Assembly: GCA_007130155.1 (NCBI GenBank)
Contig: SLTB01000283.1
Coordinates: forward strand, 1 to 48,038
Length of the DNA stretch: 48,038 nucleotides
Source: Pseudomonadales bacterium
GTDB lineage: Bacteria; Pseudomonadota; Gammaproteobacteria; Pseudomonadales; Azotimanducaceae
Reading direction: 5' to 3'
The notes under the pieces were generated by a model that saw nothing but the letters and a program-made list of their open reading frames with translations, ran no database searches and was not told the origin of the DNA. The position numbers were made by a program, and so were the translations under genes. Below, piece by piece: positions 8,838 through 16,112 of this stretch; within the stretch, counting starts at the first letter, position 1; each line of letters opens with the position of its first letter.

Positions 8838-10370
8838 TCAGGCGGAGGCTTCCTCCCAGTAGCGGTCCCGCAGCAGGCGCTTGTAGAGCTTGCCAGTCTG
8901 GGCCCGGGGCAGCTCCGCCATGAAGTCGATCTGCCGCGGAATCTTCACGCCTGAGAGGTGCTTGCGGCAGTAGGTCGAAAGCTCGGCGGCGAGATCCTCG
9001 CCTGCATCGGCCATGTCCACGGGCTGAATCACGGCGATGACGCGCTCCCCCATCTCCGGGTCGGGTCCGCCCACCACGGCTGCATCCATCACCTTCGGAT
9101 GATCCACCAGCACGTTCTCGATCTCCTGGGGATAGATGTTCACGCCGCCGGAAATGATCATGAAGCTCTTGCGGTCGGTGAGGTAGAGGTAGCCGTCCTC
9201 GTCCATCCAGCCGATATCACCTAGGGTGGACCAGCCGTGTTTGTTGCGGACCTCGCGGGTCTTCTCGGGATCATTGTGGTAGCTGAAGTCGTTGCCGCCT
9301 TCGAAGTAGACCAGTCCCTCGCTGCGCGGTGGCAGCTCGTCGCCTTCCTCGCTGCAGATGTGCACGGTCCCGAACACCGCCTTGCCGACCGAGCCCTTGT
9401 GGCTGAGCCACTCCTGGGCACTGATGAAGGTCATGCCGTTACCCTCAGAGCCGGCGTAGTACTCCTGAACAATGGGGCCCCACCATTCGATCATGGCCTC
9501 CTTGACGGGAACCGGGCAGGGTGCGGCGGCATGGATCACCGCCTTCAGTGAGGAGATGTCCTTGGCCTGACGGACCTCGTCGGGCAGTTTCAGCATGCGC
9601 ACGAAGTGGGTGGGCACGAACTGGCCGTGGGTGATGCGCTGCCCTGCGATGACGTCCAGCGCCAGTTCGGCATCGAACTTCTCCAGGATGACCGTGGTGG
9701 CGCCCAGGCGCTGGATGGCCATGGTCCAGCCCAGGGGTGCGGCGTGATACAGCGGCGCCGGGGTCAGGTAGATGCTCTCTGCGGTGGCGCCGAGCAGGTG
9801 GCCGACCAGTTGTGGCAGCAGCTCCGGAGTATCGGCGGGGTCGTCCGAGGGCGCGGCCGGCGCCACGCCCTTGGGACGACCGGTGGTCCCAGAGGAGTAG
9901 AACATCACCATACCGCGGCTCTCGTCGGCAATGGGTGTCTTCGGTTGAGCGGCCAGGGCCTCTGCCCAGGCCTGATAGCCATCGATAGCCTCGCCGGTGG
10001 TGAAGCGGGTGACGCCGGTGGTCAGCTTCGCGACTTCTGCGCGCGCGGCGGTGACCTGGCCGGAAGTGAGGAGCACCCGGGCGCCGCTGTCCTCGACGAT
10101 ATAGGCCAGCTCTGCCGGCGTCAGGCGGGAGGAGATCGGCACGAAGTAAAGCCCGGCCCGCTGGGCGCCCCAGCAGAACTCGAAGACTTCCGGACAGTTC
10201 TCCAGGCAGAACGCGACGGCCTCGCCACGCTTGACGCCCAGGGCGCGGAAGAGCTGTGCGGCCTGATTGGCCCGGGCCTCCAGTTCGCCGTAGGTCAGGG
10301 TGCTGCCGCTCGGCTCCATGATGACGGCCGGCTTCTCGGGGGTCGCTGTGGCGATATGGCGTGGATGCAT
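8838..10370 (-). CDS. AMP-forming acyl-CoA ligase
   Basis: An AMP-dependent synthetase/ligase of 510 residues when started at 'MHPRHIATATPEKP', which has AGGAG nine bases upstream; the longer track start is less likely. Motifs: the phosphate loop 'FYSSGTTGRPKGV', the hinge region 'LTDRKSFMIISGGVNIYPQEIENVL', and the carboxy-terminal catalytic lysine in 'RAQTGKLYKR'. The enzyme activates a carboxylic acid to its CoA thioester through an acyl adenylate. After the phosphate loop there is an acidic Pro-rich stretch ('APAAPSDDPADTPELL') seen in some members of this group. It faces the Rieske operon tail to tail and could activate ring-cleavage or side-chain acids. Substrate not known. Confidence 0.93.
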   Translation of the reverse strand: MHPRHIATATPEKPAVIMEPSGSTLTYGELEARANQAAQLFRALGVKRGEAVAFCLENCPEVFEFCWGAQRAGLYFVPISSRLTPAELAYIVEDSGARVLLTSGQVTAARAEVAKLTTGVTRFTTGEAIDGYQAWAEALAAQPKTPIADESRGMVMFYSSGTTGRPKGVAPAAPSDDPADTPELLPQLVGHLLGATAESIYLTPAPLYHAAPLGWTMAIQRLGATTVILEKFDAELALDVIAGQRITHGQFVPTHFVRMLKLPDEVRQAKDISSLKAVIHAAAPCPVPVKEAMIEWWGPIVQEYYAGSEGNGMTFISAQEWLSHKGSVGKAVFGTVHICSEEGDELPPRSEGLVYFEGGNDFSYHNDPEKTREVRNKHGWSTLGDIGWMDEDGYLYLTDRKSFMIISGGVNIYPQEIENVLVDHPKVMDAAVVGGPDPEMGERVIAVIQPVDMADAGEDLAAELSTYCRKHLSGVKIPRQIDFMAELPRAQTGKLYKRLLRDRYWEEASA

Positions 10371-10437
10371 GCGGGGGATCTCCTGTGAATGCGCGCAGGA
10401 AATCCTACGCAACCGCACCGGGCTGCGCAGGTTTTTT

Positions 10438-10908
10438 TCACCGTTGGTCCCTGGCCGGCGGCAGCCAGCGCAGGTAGGCCAGCATCCCCAGCAGTTCCGC
10501 CAGCGACTGGAACACGATCACCAGGGCAGCGCACTTCAGTGCTTCCGGCGGGGCCAGGCAACAGGATCAGCCCCAGAAAGGCCATGAGCAGCGCCTGCTG
10601 CGCCAAAGCTGTGACAAACTCCGTACTGAAGAATACTGTCAGGTAGAACGGCAAGGCGATGGCCTGCAACAGCAGACTGACCGGCGCGAAGGCGATGGCC
10701 CGGCGGCTGTCGCCCCCGCCCAGCTGAGGGCCGGGCGCAGTTCACCCAGCGGCACCTGCACGAAGGTGGCATAGAGCAGCAGACCCAGGGCCGGGCACAG
10801 CAGCTGCGTCAGAGAACCGCCGAGCTGCGGCAGCGTGACGCAGATCAGCAGACCGAGGCCAGTGGCCAGCAGATAGAGCAGGATCTGGTTTCTTTCGAGG
10901 GATGCCAT
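10438..10908 (-). pseudogene. bile acid:sodium symporter/arsenite permease-type protein, deleted and frameshifted
   Basis: Three frames encode parts of one BASS/arsenical-permease-like protein. The start 'MASLERNQILLYLLATGLGLL' runs to 'QVPLGELRPAL'. A jump in frame follows to 'LGGGDSRRAIAFAPVSLLLQ' and 'AIALPFYLTVFF'. A second frame change near 10550 leads to 'LKCAALVIVFQSLAELLGM' and the end 'LRWLPPARDQR'. The whole is about 470 bases against roughly 900 for the family, so the central helices are missing. The order of pieces is correct, so this is one gene with an internal deletion plus a one-base-type frameshift. It lies head to head with the metalloprotease gene, the two ATGs being only five bases apart. 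Confidence 0.75.
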
Positions 10909-10913
10909 AGCAG

Positions 10914-11900
10914 ATGCGCAGGTCAGGGAACATCGTCGGGCTGCTGGTTGCCGTCGGCATCCTACTAGGGGTGTATCTGCAGCGAGGCGCTGAACCTGCA
11001 TTCAGTTTGGGCGACTACGGTGCCGAGGCCAGCGCGGCGGCAGGGGCGGGGGGATTCGAGTGCCGCATCCCCTATGGTGTCCGCATCGGCGATATCGATG
11101 CCGCGTTCGGTATGAGTCGCGTGGATCTCGAGGGCGCTTTGCGCGAAGCCTTCGCGGTGTGGGAATCCTATGCGCAGAGGCCGCTGTTTCAGCTCAGGGA
11201 CAGCGCTTCCGCCACGCCGGTACATCTGCGCTTCGACGAGCGCCAGGCTCAGAGCGACGAGATGGCCGAGGAGCGTCGCGCCCAGGAAGACATTGCGATC
11301 GAGATCGATCGCATGCGGGCTGAGCTCGAGAGCTACCGGCGGGAATTCGAGGGCAAGCGGGCGGCGCTTCATGACGAAGCCGATGCCTACGCGAGGGCGG
11401 TGCGCACTTACGAGGAGTGGGTCGCGGCCTTCAACCGTTCCCGTAGCCAAAGCCAGGCCGAGCAGCGCCTCCTGACCTCTGAGCGGGAAGCCCTGGATCG
11501 GGAGAATCGGCGCCTGCAGGGACTGCAGCAAGAGCAGCAACTTGACCAGGAGCAGTTCAACCGCCGAGTCGAGGCCTTCAACCAGGAAGTCGCGGGCCTG
11601 AACGATCGCTCCCGGGTGGCGGCCGCGGCTATGGCGGGGCATGGTCCGGTGGGTGCGGGGCGCTTCATGAGGATTGCCCGCAGCGAGAGTATCGAGGTTT
11701 ATCTGGTGACGTCCTATCCGGATCTCGTGCTGACCCTGGCACACGAGCTGGGCCATGCCTTGGGCATCGACCATGTGGAGGGTGCAGGTTCGATCATGAG
11801 CGCGGTCAACAGCGGGCCCTCGTCCGGGCGGATCGGGACCCTGATGCTGAGCCGGGAGGATCGAATGGCGCTGGAAGCGGTCTGCGCAGGACGGATCTGA
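10914..11900 (+). CDS. matrixin-like zinc metalloprotease with long coiled-coil insert
   Basis: A 328-residue protein with an amino-terminal hydrophobic segment ('IVGLLVAVGILLGVYL') acting as signal or membrane anchor. The zinc motif 'HELGHALGIDH' lies near residue 277 and is followed by a Met-turn-like 'GSIMSAV', as in metzincins of the matrixin type. The first part of the catalytic fold ('CRIPYGVRIGDID', 'ALREAFAVWESYA') is separated from the zinc helix by about 130 residues rich in Glu, Arg and Gln ('EERRAQEDIAIEIDRMRAEL', 'RLLTSEREALDRENRRLQGL') that should form a coiled coil. It probably acts in the periplasm or at the membrane; the target is unknown. The ATG is five bases from the divergent pseudogene start, leaving no room for separate promoters. 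Confidence 0.82.
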   Translation: MRRSGNIVGLLVAVGILLGVYLQRGAEPAFSLGDYGAEASAAAGAGGFECRIPYGVRIGDIDAAFGMSRVDLEGALREAFAVWESYAQRPLFQLRDSASATPVHLRFDERQAQSDEMAEERRAQEDIAIEIDRMRAELESYRREFEGKRAALHDEADAYARAVRTYEEWVAAFNRSRSQSQAEQRLLTSEREALDRENRRLQGLQQEQQLDQEQFNRRVEAFNQEVAGLNDRSRVAAAAMAGHGPVGAGRFMRIARSESIEVYLVTSYPDLVLTLAHELGHALGIDHVEGAGSIMSAVNSGPSSGRIGTLMLSREDRMALEAVCAGRI

Positions 11901-11909
11901 CGGCGCCTG

Positions 11910-12143
11910 TCAGTGTCGGCGAAAGGGTGCGTCCTTGCGCATCCGCTCCATGTTCTCCCGCAGTGCGGCACCGTACCCGGTCTGCACATCCGCCGAATGC
12001 GTGTCCTGCGGCGGTACCTCCCTGCTGGTCCTTCGGCGTCGCCAACGAAGCATCCGCAGTATGACCGCGATGGTGATCAGGATCGCCAGCGCGGCGATCG
12101 AAGCCTGGGCTGAAGCGCCGATGGATGCGAGTCGGTCGAGCAT
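11910..12143 (-). CDS. small single-pass membrane protein
   Basis: A 77-residue protein with one membrane helix ('SIAALAILITIAVILRML') followed by an arginine-rich cytoplasmic stretch ('RWRRRRTSREV') and a polar tail. The positive-inside rule places the carboxy terminus in the cytoplasm. It is convergent with the metalloprotease, with nine bases between stops. I do not recognise a family. The coding potential is plausible from GC-rich third positions, but no function can be given. Confidence 0.5.
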   Translation of the reverse strand: MLDRLASIGASAQASIAALAILITIAVILRMLRWRRRRTSREVPPQDTHSADVQTGYGAALRENMERMRKDAPFRRH

Positions 12144-12594
12144 CGTTGCTCAGCAGGTGGTTTCTGATCGGCCACAGGCTACACGGGTTCGAGATGATTC
12201 CAAAGTCCAATCATGGATGAATGTTGCAGGGCGGTTCTGGGGTGGCCGATCCGTCACGGCTGCTCTGTTGACAGGCTGCAGGCCCGCCTATAGCTTCCTG
12301 AGAGCATTCACGCATAAATGTCAATGAAAACGAAGGGGAAGGGATGGCTAGCCCGCAAACCTCACCGGTTCACGGCTGCGGACGCGGATATGCCGGCGAA
12401 TCCTGCCGGTCCGCCGCGGCGGTTGCGCTGTTGCGCACCATCCCTGGCGCGCACCTTGTCTTTTCCGACATCTCCACGCCCTCGCTTCGCGCATCGGTGA
12501 GAGATTCGGGCCAGGGTTATGGGTCCCAAGGGCATGAGTTGTGCTGGTTTCGCGGGGCTGGCCATGGCCTCGATGCCCTATGCCGATGGCGCGT
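12144..12594. other. intergenic stretch with repeat copy and no recognised gene
   Basis: Upstream of the TonB receptor remnant I see no convincing gene. It contains one copy of a 49-base repeat (12454-12502). The short ORFs here look like shadows. Confidence 0.5.
12454..12502 (+). repeat. 49-base dispersed repeat, copy A
   Basis: This stretch matches the reverse complement of 36506-36554 at 47 of 49 positions by eye. The flanks on both sides differ. Read on the minus strand it contains 'GGAGATGTCGGAAAAGACA', which could be the start of a short reading frame (MSEKTR). Confidence 0.75.
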
Positions 12595-12912
12595 GCTGGC
12601 AATCTCAACATCGGCCTGTCGGCCGATGCGTTGTACAGTGACAGTTCCAACGGCGACACGACCCAGTCGCCGTTCACGGTGCAAGGCAGTTACTGGAAGC
12701 TCAATGCAGCCATGAACGTGTTCATGAGTGATGGCCACAAGACGGATTCGGCCACCGGCAGGAATCTCACCGACCAGTACACGTTCGTCAACTCTGGTTC
12801 GGTTCCCGTCGAGGGGTCCGGAACCGGGACGGCCGCGGGTGTTCCGGCGGATATTCTCGCGCTGCTGCAGCCTGTTCGCACAATCTCGTTGCAGATCATC
12901 TATTGCCCCTGA
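12595..12912 (+). pseudogene. TonB-dependent receptor, carboxy-terminal remnant
   Basis: The frame reads 'QSPFTVQGSYWKLNAAMNVF' and 'GRNLTDQYTFVNSG', ending 'ILALLQPVRTISLQIIYCP'. This aligns with the end of the intact receptor at 19103-21478 ('HSPFTIQGSYWKLNASARIM', 'GRNLTDKYTFTG', 'AVVQRGRAVNLQLTYRM'). Only the last strands of the barrel remain, about 100 residues of some 800. There is no signal peptide or plug upstream, and the segment before the conserved 'GRNLTD' is altered. It ends 15 bases before the SDR start, so the remnant is all that is left of a receptor that once preceded the SDR operon. Confidence 0.75.
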
Positions 12913-12926
12913 CAGAAGGTAGACAC

Positions 12927-13667
12927 ATGCCAGAATCGATGCAGAACAAGATCGTCGTGCTTACCGGCGCGGCCTCCGGTATCGGTGCCGAGGTGGCGCG
13001 GCAGATTGCCGCTGCCGGCGGCCTGCCAGTGATCCTCGATGTGGACGCGGCACGGGGCGAACCGCTGGCGAAGGAACTTGGTGGCCGCTTCATCCGCTGT
13101 AACGTCGCCAACCGGGAGGAGTGGATGAGCGCCGTGCAGTCCCTGGTGGATGCTGGCGAGATACCCGATTACGCGCACCTTAACGCTGGCATCATGAGTC
13201 AGCGGGCCGATGAGCCCTTCATGGCCATCGAGGATTTGCCCGTCGAGAACTACCGGCGCATCCTCGGCGTCAATCTCGATGGCGTTGTGTTCGGCCTGCA
13301 GGCATTGCTGCCCCATATGCGCAGCCGTGGTGGCGCGATCTGCGTGACGGCCTCACTGGTGGGCCTGGTACCGCTGCCCATCGACCCCATGTACTCGACC
13401 ACCAAGCATGCCCTGGTGGGGCTGGTGCGTAGCGTGGCGGCAGGAAACGAGGATCCTAAGCTGCGCATCAACGCCATCTGTCCAGGAGGGGTGGATACCC
13501 CCATCGTCCCCTCCGCGTTGCGCGCAGAGGGGATGGCCATGATGTCGACGACCAGCTTGGCGGGTGAGGTCGTGGATCTTCTGGTTCAGGGCGCCAACGG
13601 TGAAGTCAGGGTGCGACTGGGCGAGGACGCGCCGGCCTTCGGTGTCCAGGTTCCGCAGTTCGGCTAG
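12927..13667 (+). CDS. short-chain dehydrogenase/reductase
   Basis: The start is placed at ATG 12927 (AGAAGGT upstream), giving 246 residues; the track start 12903 lies in the receptor remnant. Classical SDR motifs: cofactor loop 'TGAASGIG' near residues 13-20, 'NAGIMSQ', catalytic serine in 'TASLVG', and 'YSTTK'. After the motif comes 'INAICPGGVDTPI'. The acidic residue at the end of the second strand ('ILDVDAA') suggests NAD rather than NADP. It oxidises an alcohol or reduces a ketone of a ring or fatty intermediate. It leads a tight operon with two AhpD-like proteins and a P450. Confidence 0.92.
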   Translation: MPESMQNKIVVLTGAASGIGAEVARQIAAAGGLPVILDVDAARGEPLAKELGGRFIRCNVANREEWMSAVQSLVDAGEIPDYAHLNAGIMSQRADEPFMAIEDLPVENYRRILGVNLDGVVFGLQALLPHMRSRGGAICVTASLVGLVPLPIDPMYSTTKHALVGLVRSVAAGNEDPKLRINAICPGGVDTPIVPSALRAEGMAMMSTTSLAGEVVDLLVQGANGEVRVRLGEDAPAFGVQVPQFG

Positions 13668-13686
13668 GGCGACAGGGAGAGAGACC

Positions 13687-14136
13687 ATGACCTGGCTGAC
13701 CGCCGATCGTGAGGATGCTTCACTCGACGACCTGCTGGCTCATCGGCCGGAATTGCAGGTGAAATATCGCGCCTTCTACGGTTCCATCCGTGAAGCGGGG
13801 CTGGTTCCGCCGCGCCTGCTGGAGATCTGCCGCCTGCGTATGGCTGCCATTCACGACTGCGAAGCGGAGTGGTCGCAACGCGACGCCGAAGTCGAGCTGA
13901 CCGAGGCGGAGCTGGCCGCCTTGAGGCGGGGCGAGCTGAAGGGCTTTGCACCGGCAGAGCAGGCAGCGCTGGTCGTCACGGAGCGGCTGCCCTATCAGCA
14001 TCACGAGCTGACGGACGCCGAGGTGGCGAGCCTGAAATTTCGGCTCGGTGATGCCGGCTGTGTGTCGCTGATCAATGCGTTGGTGCTTTTCGATGTCAAT
14101 TGCCGGTTGAAGCTGGCCTTCGATCTGAAACAGTGA
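13687..14136 (+). CDS. carboxymuconolactone decarboxylase/AhpD-like protein
   Basis: The start is taken at ATG 13687 ('MTWLTADREDASLDDLLA'), after GGGAGAGA, giving 149 residues; the longer track ORF overlaps the SDR gene. The helical CMD/AhpD core is recognisable in 'LLEICRLRMAAIHDCEAEW' and 'NALVLFDVNCRLKLAFDL'. In AhpD-type proteins the corresponding helix carries Cys-x-x-Cys; here only the first cysteine (HDC) is kept and the second is replaced, so a thiol peroxidase role is doubtful. It stands directly before a second AhpD-like gene that retains this motif in altered form. Paired paralogues of this family are common in catabolic operons. Function not assigned. Confidence 0.85.
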   Translation: MTWLTADREDASLDDLLAHRPELQVKYRAFYGSIREAGLVPPRLLEICRLRMAAIHDCEAEWSQRDAEVELTEAELAALRRGELKGFAPAEQAALVVTERLPYQHHELTDAEVASLKFRLGDAGCVSLINALVLFDVNCRLKLAFDLKQ

Positions 14137-14187
14137 GGCTGTGAACCGGCATCATTTGAAGATCAGAATCCAAGAGGGAGACCGACC

Positions 14188-14700
14188 ATGTCCACGGAAC
14201 CCAGAGTTGCCTCGGCGGTTGCCGGGCAGCCCGCCAGCTTCCCTACGGTGCTGGCGCACACGCCTGATACCACCGGCAAGTTCTTCGATCTGTATGCGGA
14301 GTTCTGGCAGCGGGGTGTGGCGTCGCTGACCGTGAAGGAAATGACCCGCATGCGGAACGCTCGGGTCACCGACTGCGCCTTCTGAAAGAACGTTCGTTTT
14401 GACTCCGTCCGTGAGGCGGGGCTGGATGAAGGCAAGGTCGACCTGATCGAGGACGGCTACGAGAGCAGACTGCCGGATGCGGAAGTGGCGGCACTCAAGC
14501 TCACCGACGTGCTGATCGGCATGCCACGGCCATTGACGCCGGAGCTGCAGGCAGCGCTCAGGCGCCACTACAGTGATGCCGAGGTGGTGGAGATGGCCTT
14601 AGGCGTCGGCCTGTTTCTGGGCATGTCCAAGCTGCTGATTGCGCTGGGTCTGGAACCCGAGGACATGGAGACCACGCTGACGCCGACACCGGGCAGCTGA
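14188..14700 (+). CDS. AhpD-like protein with in-frame TGA at the second redox cysteine (candidate selenoprotein)
   Basis: A single frame from ATG 14188 (GAGGGAG upstream) to TGA 14700 is interrupted only by TGA at 14383-14385, codon 66. Before it the frame reads 'MRNARVTDCAF', after it 'KNVRFDSVREAGLDEGKVDL'. Family members have 'RNARVTDCGFCKNVRF' at this place, so the TGA exactly replaces the second cysteine of Cys-x-x-Cys. The remaining 104 codons are intact and end with the usual 'TPTPGS'. A hairpin with SECIS-like features follows. AhpD-like selenoproteins are a known family, so selenocysteine is a real option. The alternative is a fresh nonsense mutation, common enough in this decayed region. 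An ordinary gene caller would truncate it to 65 residues. Confidence 0.6.
14403..14421 (+). promoter_or_regulatory. hairpin after in-frame TGA, SECIS-like
   Basis: In RNA, CUCCG pairs with CGGGG (one G-U pair), then a single unpaired U, then CC pairs with GG around the loop GUGA. The loop begins 26 bases after the UGA. A bulged U and a GU in the apical loop are the features SelB needs in the E. coli fdhF SECIS. The upper stem has only two pairs, and GC-rich DNA forms such hairpins by chance. Confidence 0.4.
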
Positions 14701-14710
14701 GGAGAACGGC

Positions 14711-16000
14711 ATGACGACGGCCAAAGATACGACGACGATCGGGGACTATCACTTCCTCGAGCTCAACGAGGCGCTTCTGCAGAATCCCTATCCCTTCTAC
14801 AAGCAGCTGCGGGAGCAGGGACCGGTGTGCCAGGAGCCGGACTACGGCGTCTATCTCGTCGGTACCCTGGACGCGATCCGCGAGGTCAATCGGCAGCCGG
14901 AAGTGTTTTCCAGCATCCTGGTGGCGAACGCACCCTATGTGGATCTGCCCTGTCCTCTGGACGAGACGGCCGCATACCGGGCGTCCTGTCCCTTCGGTGA
15001 CAAGATCCTCTCCAACGATCCCCCTGATCACACCCGCCACCGGAAGCTGATCAATCGCTTTTTCACCACGGCCCGTGTCCGTCAGCTCGAGCCGAGAGTC
15101 CGTCAGATCGTCAACGACGTCATCGACACCTTCATCGACGCCGGTGAGGTGGAGTTCGTCACCGGCTTCGCCCACATGGTCCCGCGGCTGGTGGTGGGAG
15201 AGCTGATCGGCCTGCCGGAAGACGATCAGGCCCACTTCAAGGCCTTCTTCGAGGACCGGTTGCACGTCATGGCCAAGGCCGCCGAGCAGCCGCTGTCCGG
15301 CTTCCAGCAGCGCATGCAGAATACGGACGGCCTCACCGAGGACGCCTTCCTGCGGAACTATTTCGTCCACGCCATCGAGGCCCGCCGCCGTCAGCCGGCC
15401 GACGACCTCATGAGCGAACTCGCCAACGCCCGCTTCGAGGACGGCGAACTCGTGCCGCTGGAGTCGGTGGTGAGCATGATCTCGCTGCTCTACGCGGCCG
15501 GTGGCGACGCCAATACACCGGAACTCATGACCAATGCCATGCTGGTGTTGCTCGACCGTCCCGAACTCGAGGAGGCGGCCCGCAGCGATCCGGCGCTGGT
15601 CAAGGACATCATCGAGGAGGTTCTGCGTTACGACACGCCCGTTCCCGGCGTGTTTCGCATCGCTCTGCAAGACACTTCAGTTGCGGGTGTGCCTGTTCCT
15701 AAGGGCGGGATCGTCATGGTGGTCTATGCCTCGGCCAATCACGATGAGCAGTACTTCGAGGACCCGGAGACCTTCAAGGTGGATCGCGAGTTCCGTCATC
15801 CGCATCTGGGCTTCGGGCTGGGTGTGCACTTTTGCCCGGGCGCGCCGCTGGCGCGGCTGGAAGGTCAGGTGGCGGTGCAGGAGATCCTGCGCAGGATGAC
15901 GTCGATCCGCAGACTCGAGACCGGGCCGGTGCCCTATGTCCCGTCGGTGATTCAGCGTATTCCCATCCTGCTTCGGCTGGGGTTCGAACAGGCGTCTTGA
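14711..16000 (+). CDS. cytochrome P450 (first)
   Basis: A 429-residue soluble bacterial P450. The heme motif is 'FGLGVHFCPG' with Cys375 as the axial ligand, the K-helix motif is 'EEVLR', and the I-helix reads 'LLYAAGGDANTPEL'. In most P450s the I-helix has Ala-Gly-x-Asp/Glu-Thr; here the aligned threonine is alanine, which may alter oxygen activation or be compensated by the nearby Asn or Thr. The region 'SNDPPDHTRHRKLINRFFT' is the usual C-helix segment. It ends the SDR/AhpD/AhpD/P450 operon, 10 bases after the AhpD-like gene. It needs a ferredoxin and reductase, not found here. It probably hydroxylates a hydrophobic substrate. Confidence 0.93.
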   Translation: MTTAKDTTTIGDYHFLELNEALLQNPYPFYKQLREQGPVCQEPDYGVYLVGTLDAIREVNRQPEVFSSILVANAPYVDLPCPLDETAAYRASCPFGDKILSNDPPDHTRHRKLINRFFTTARVRQLEPRVRQIVNDVIDTFIDAGEVEFVTGFAHMVPRLVVGELIGLPEDDQAHFKAFFEDRLHVMAKAAEQPLSGFQQRMQNTDGLTEDAFLRNYFVHAIEARRRQPADDLMSELANARFEDGELVPLESVVSMISLLYAAGGDANTPELMTNAMLVLLDRPELEEAARSDPALVKDIIEEVLRYDTPVPGVFRIALQDTSVAGVPVPKGGIVMVVYASANHDEQYFEDPETFKVDREFRHPHLGFGLGVHFCPGAPLARLEGQVAVQEILRRMTSIRRLETGPVPYVPSVIQRIPILLRLGFEQAS

Positions 16001-16112
16001 ACGCGGGCTGATGGCTGGCCTGCCCCTGGTCGCGGCGTTCATGCCCGTAAATCAATTGTGCTAGCCTTGAAGCAATGGGGGCGAACCGCCGGCTCGAAGG
16101 TGTCACGCTACG

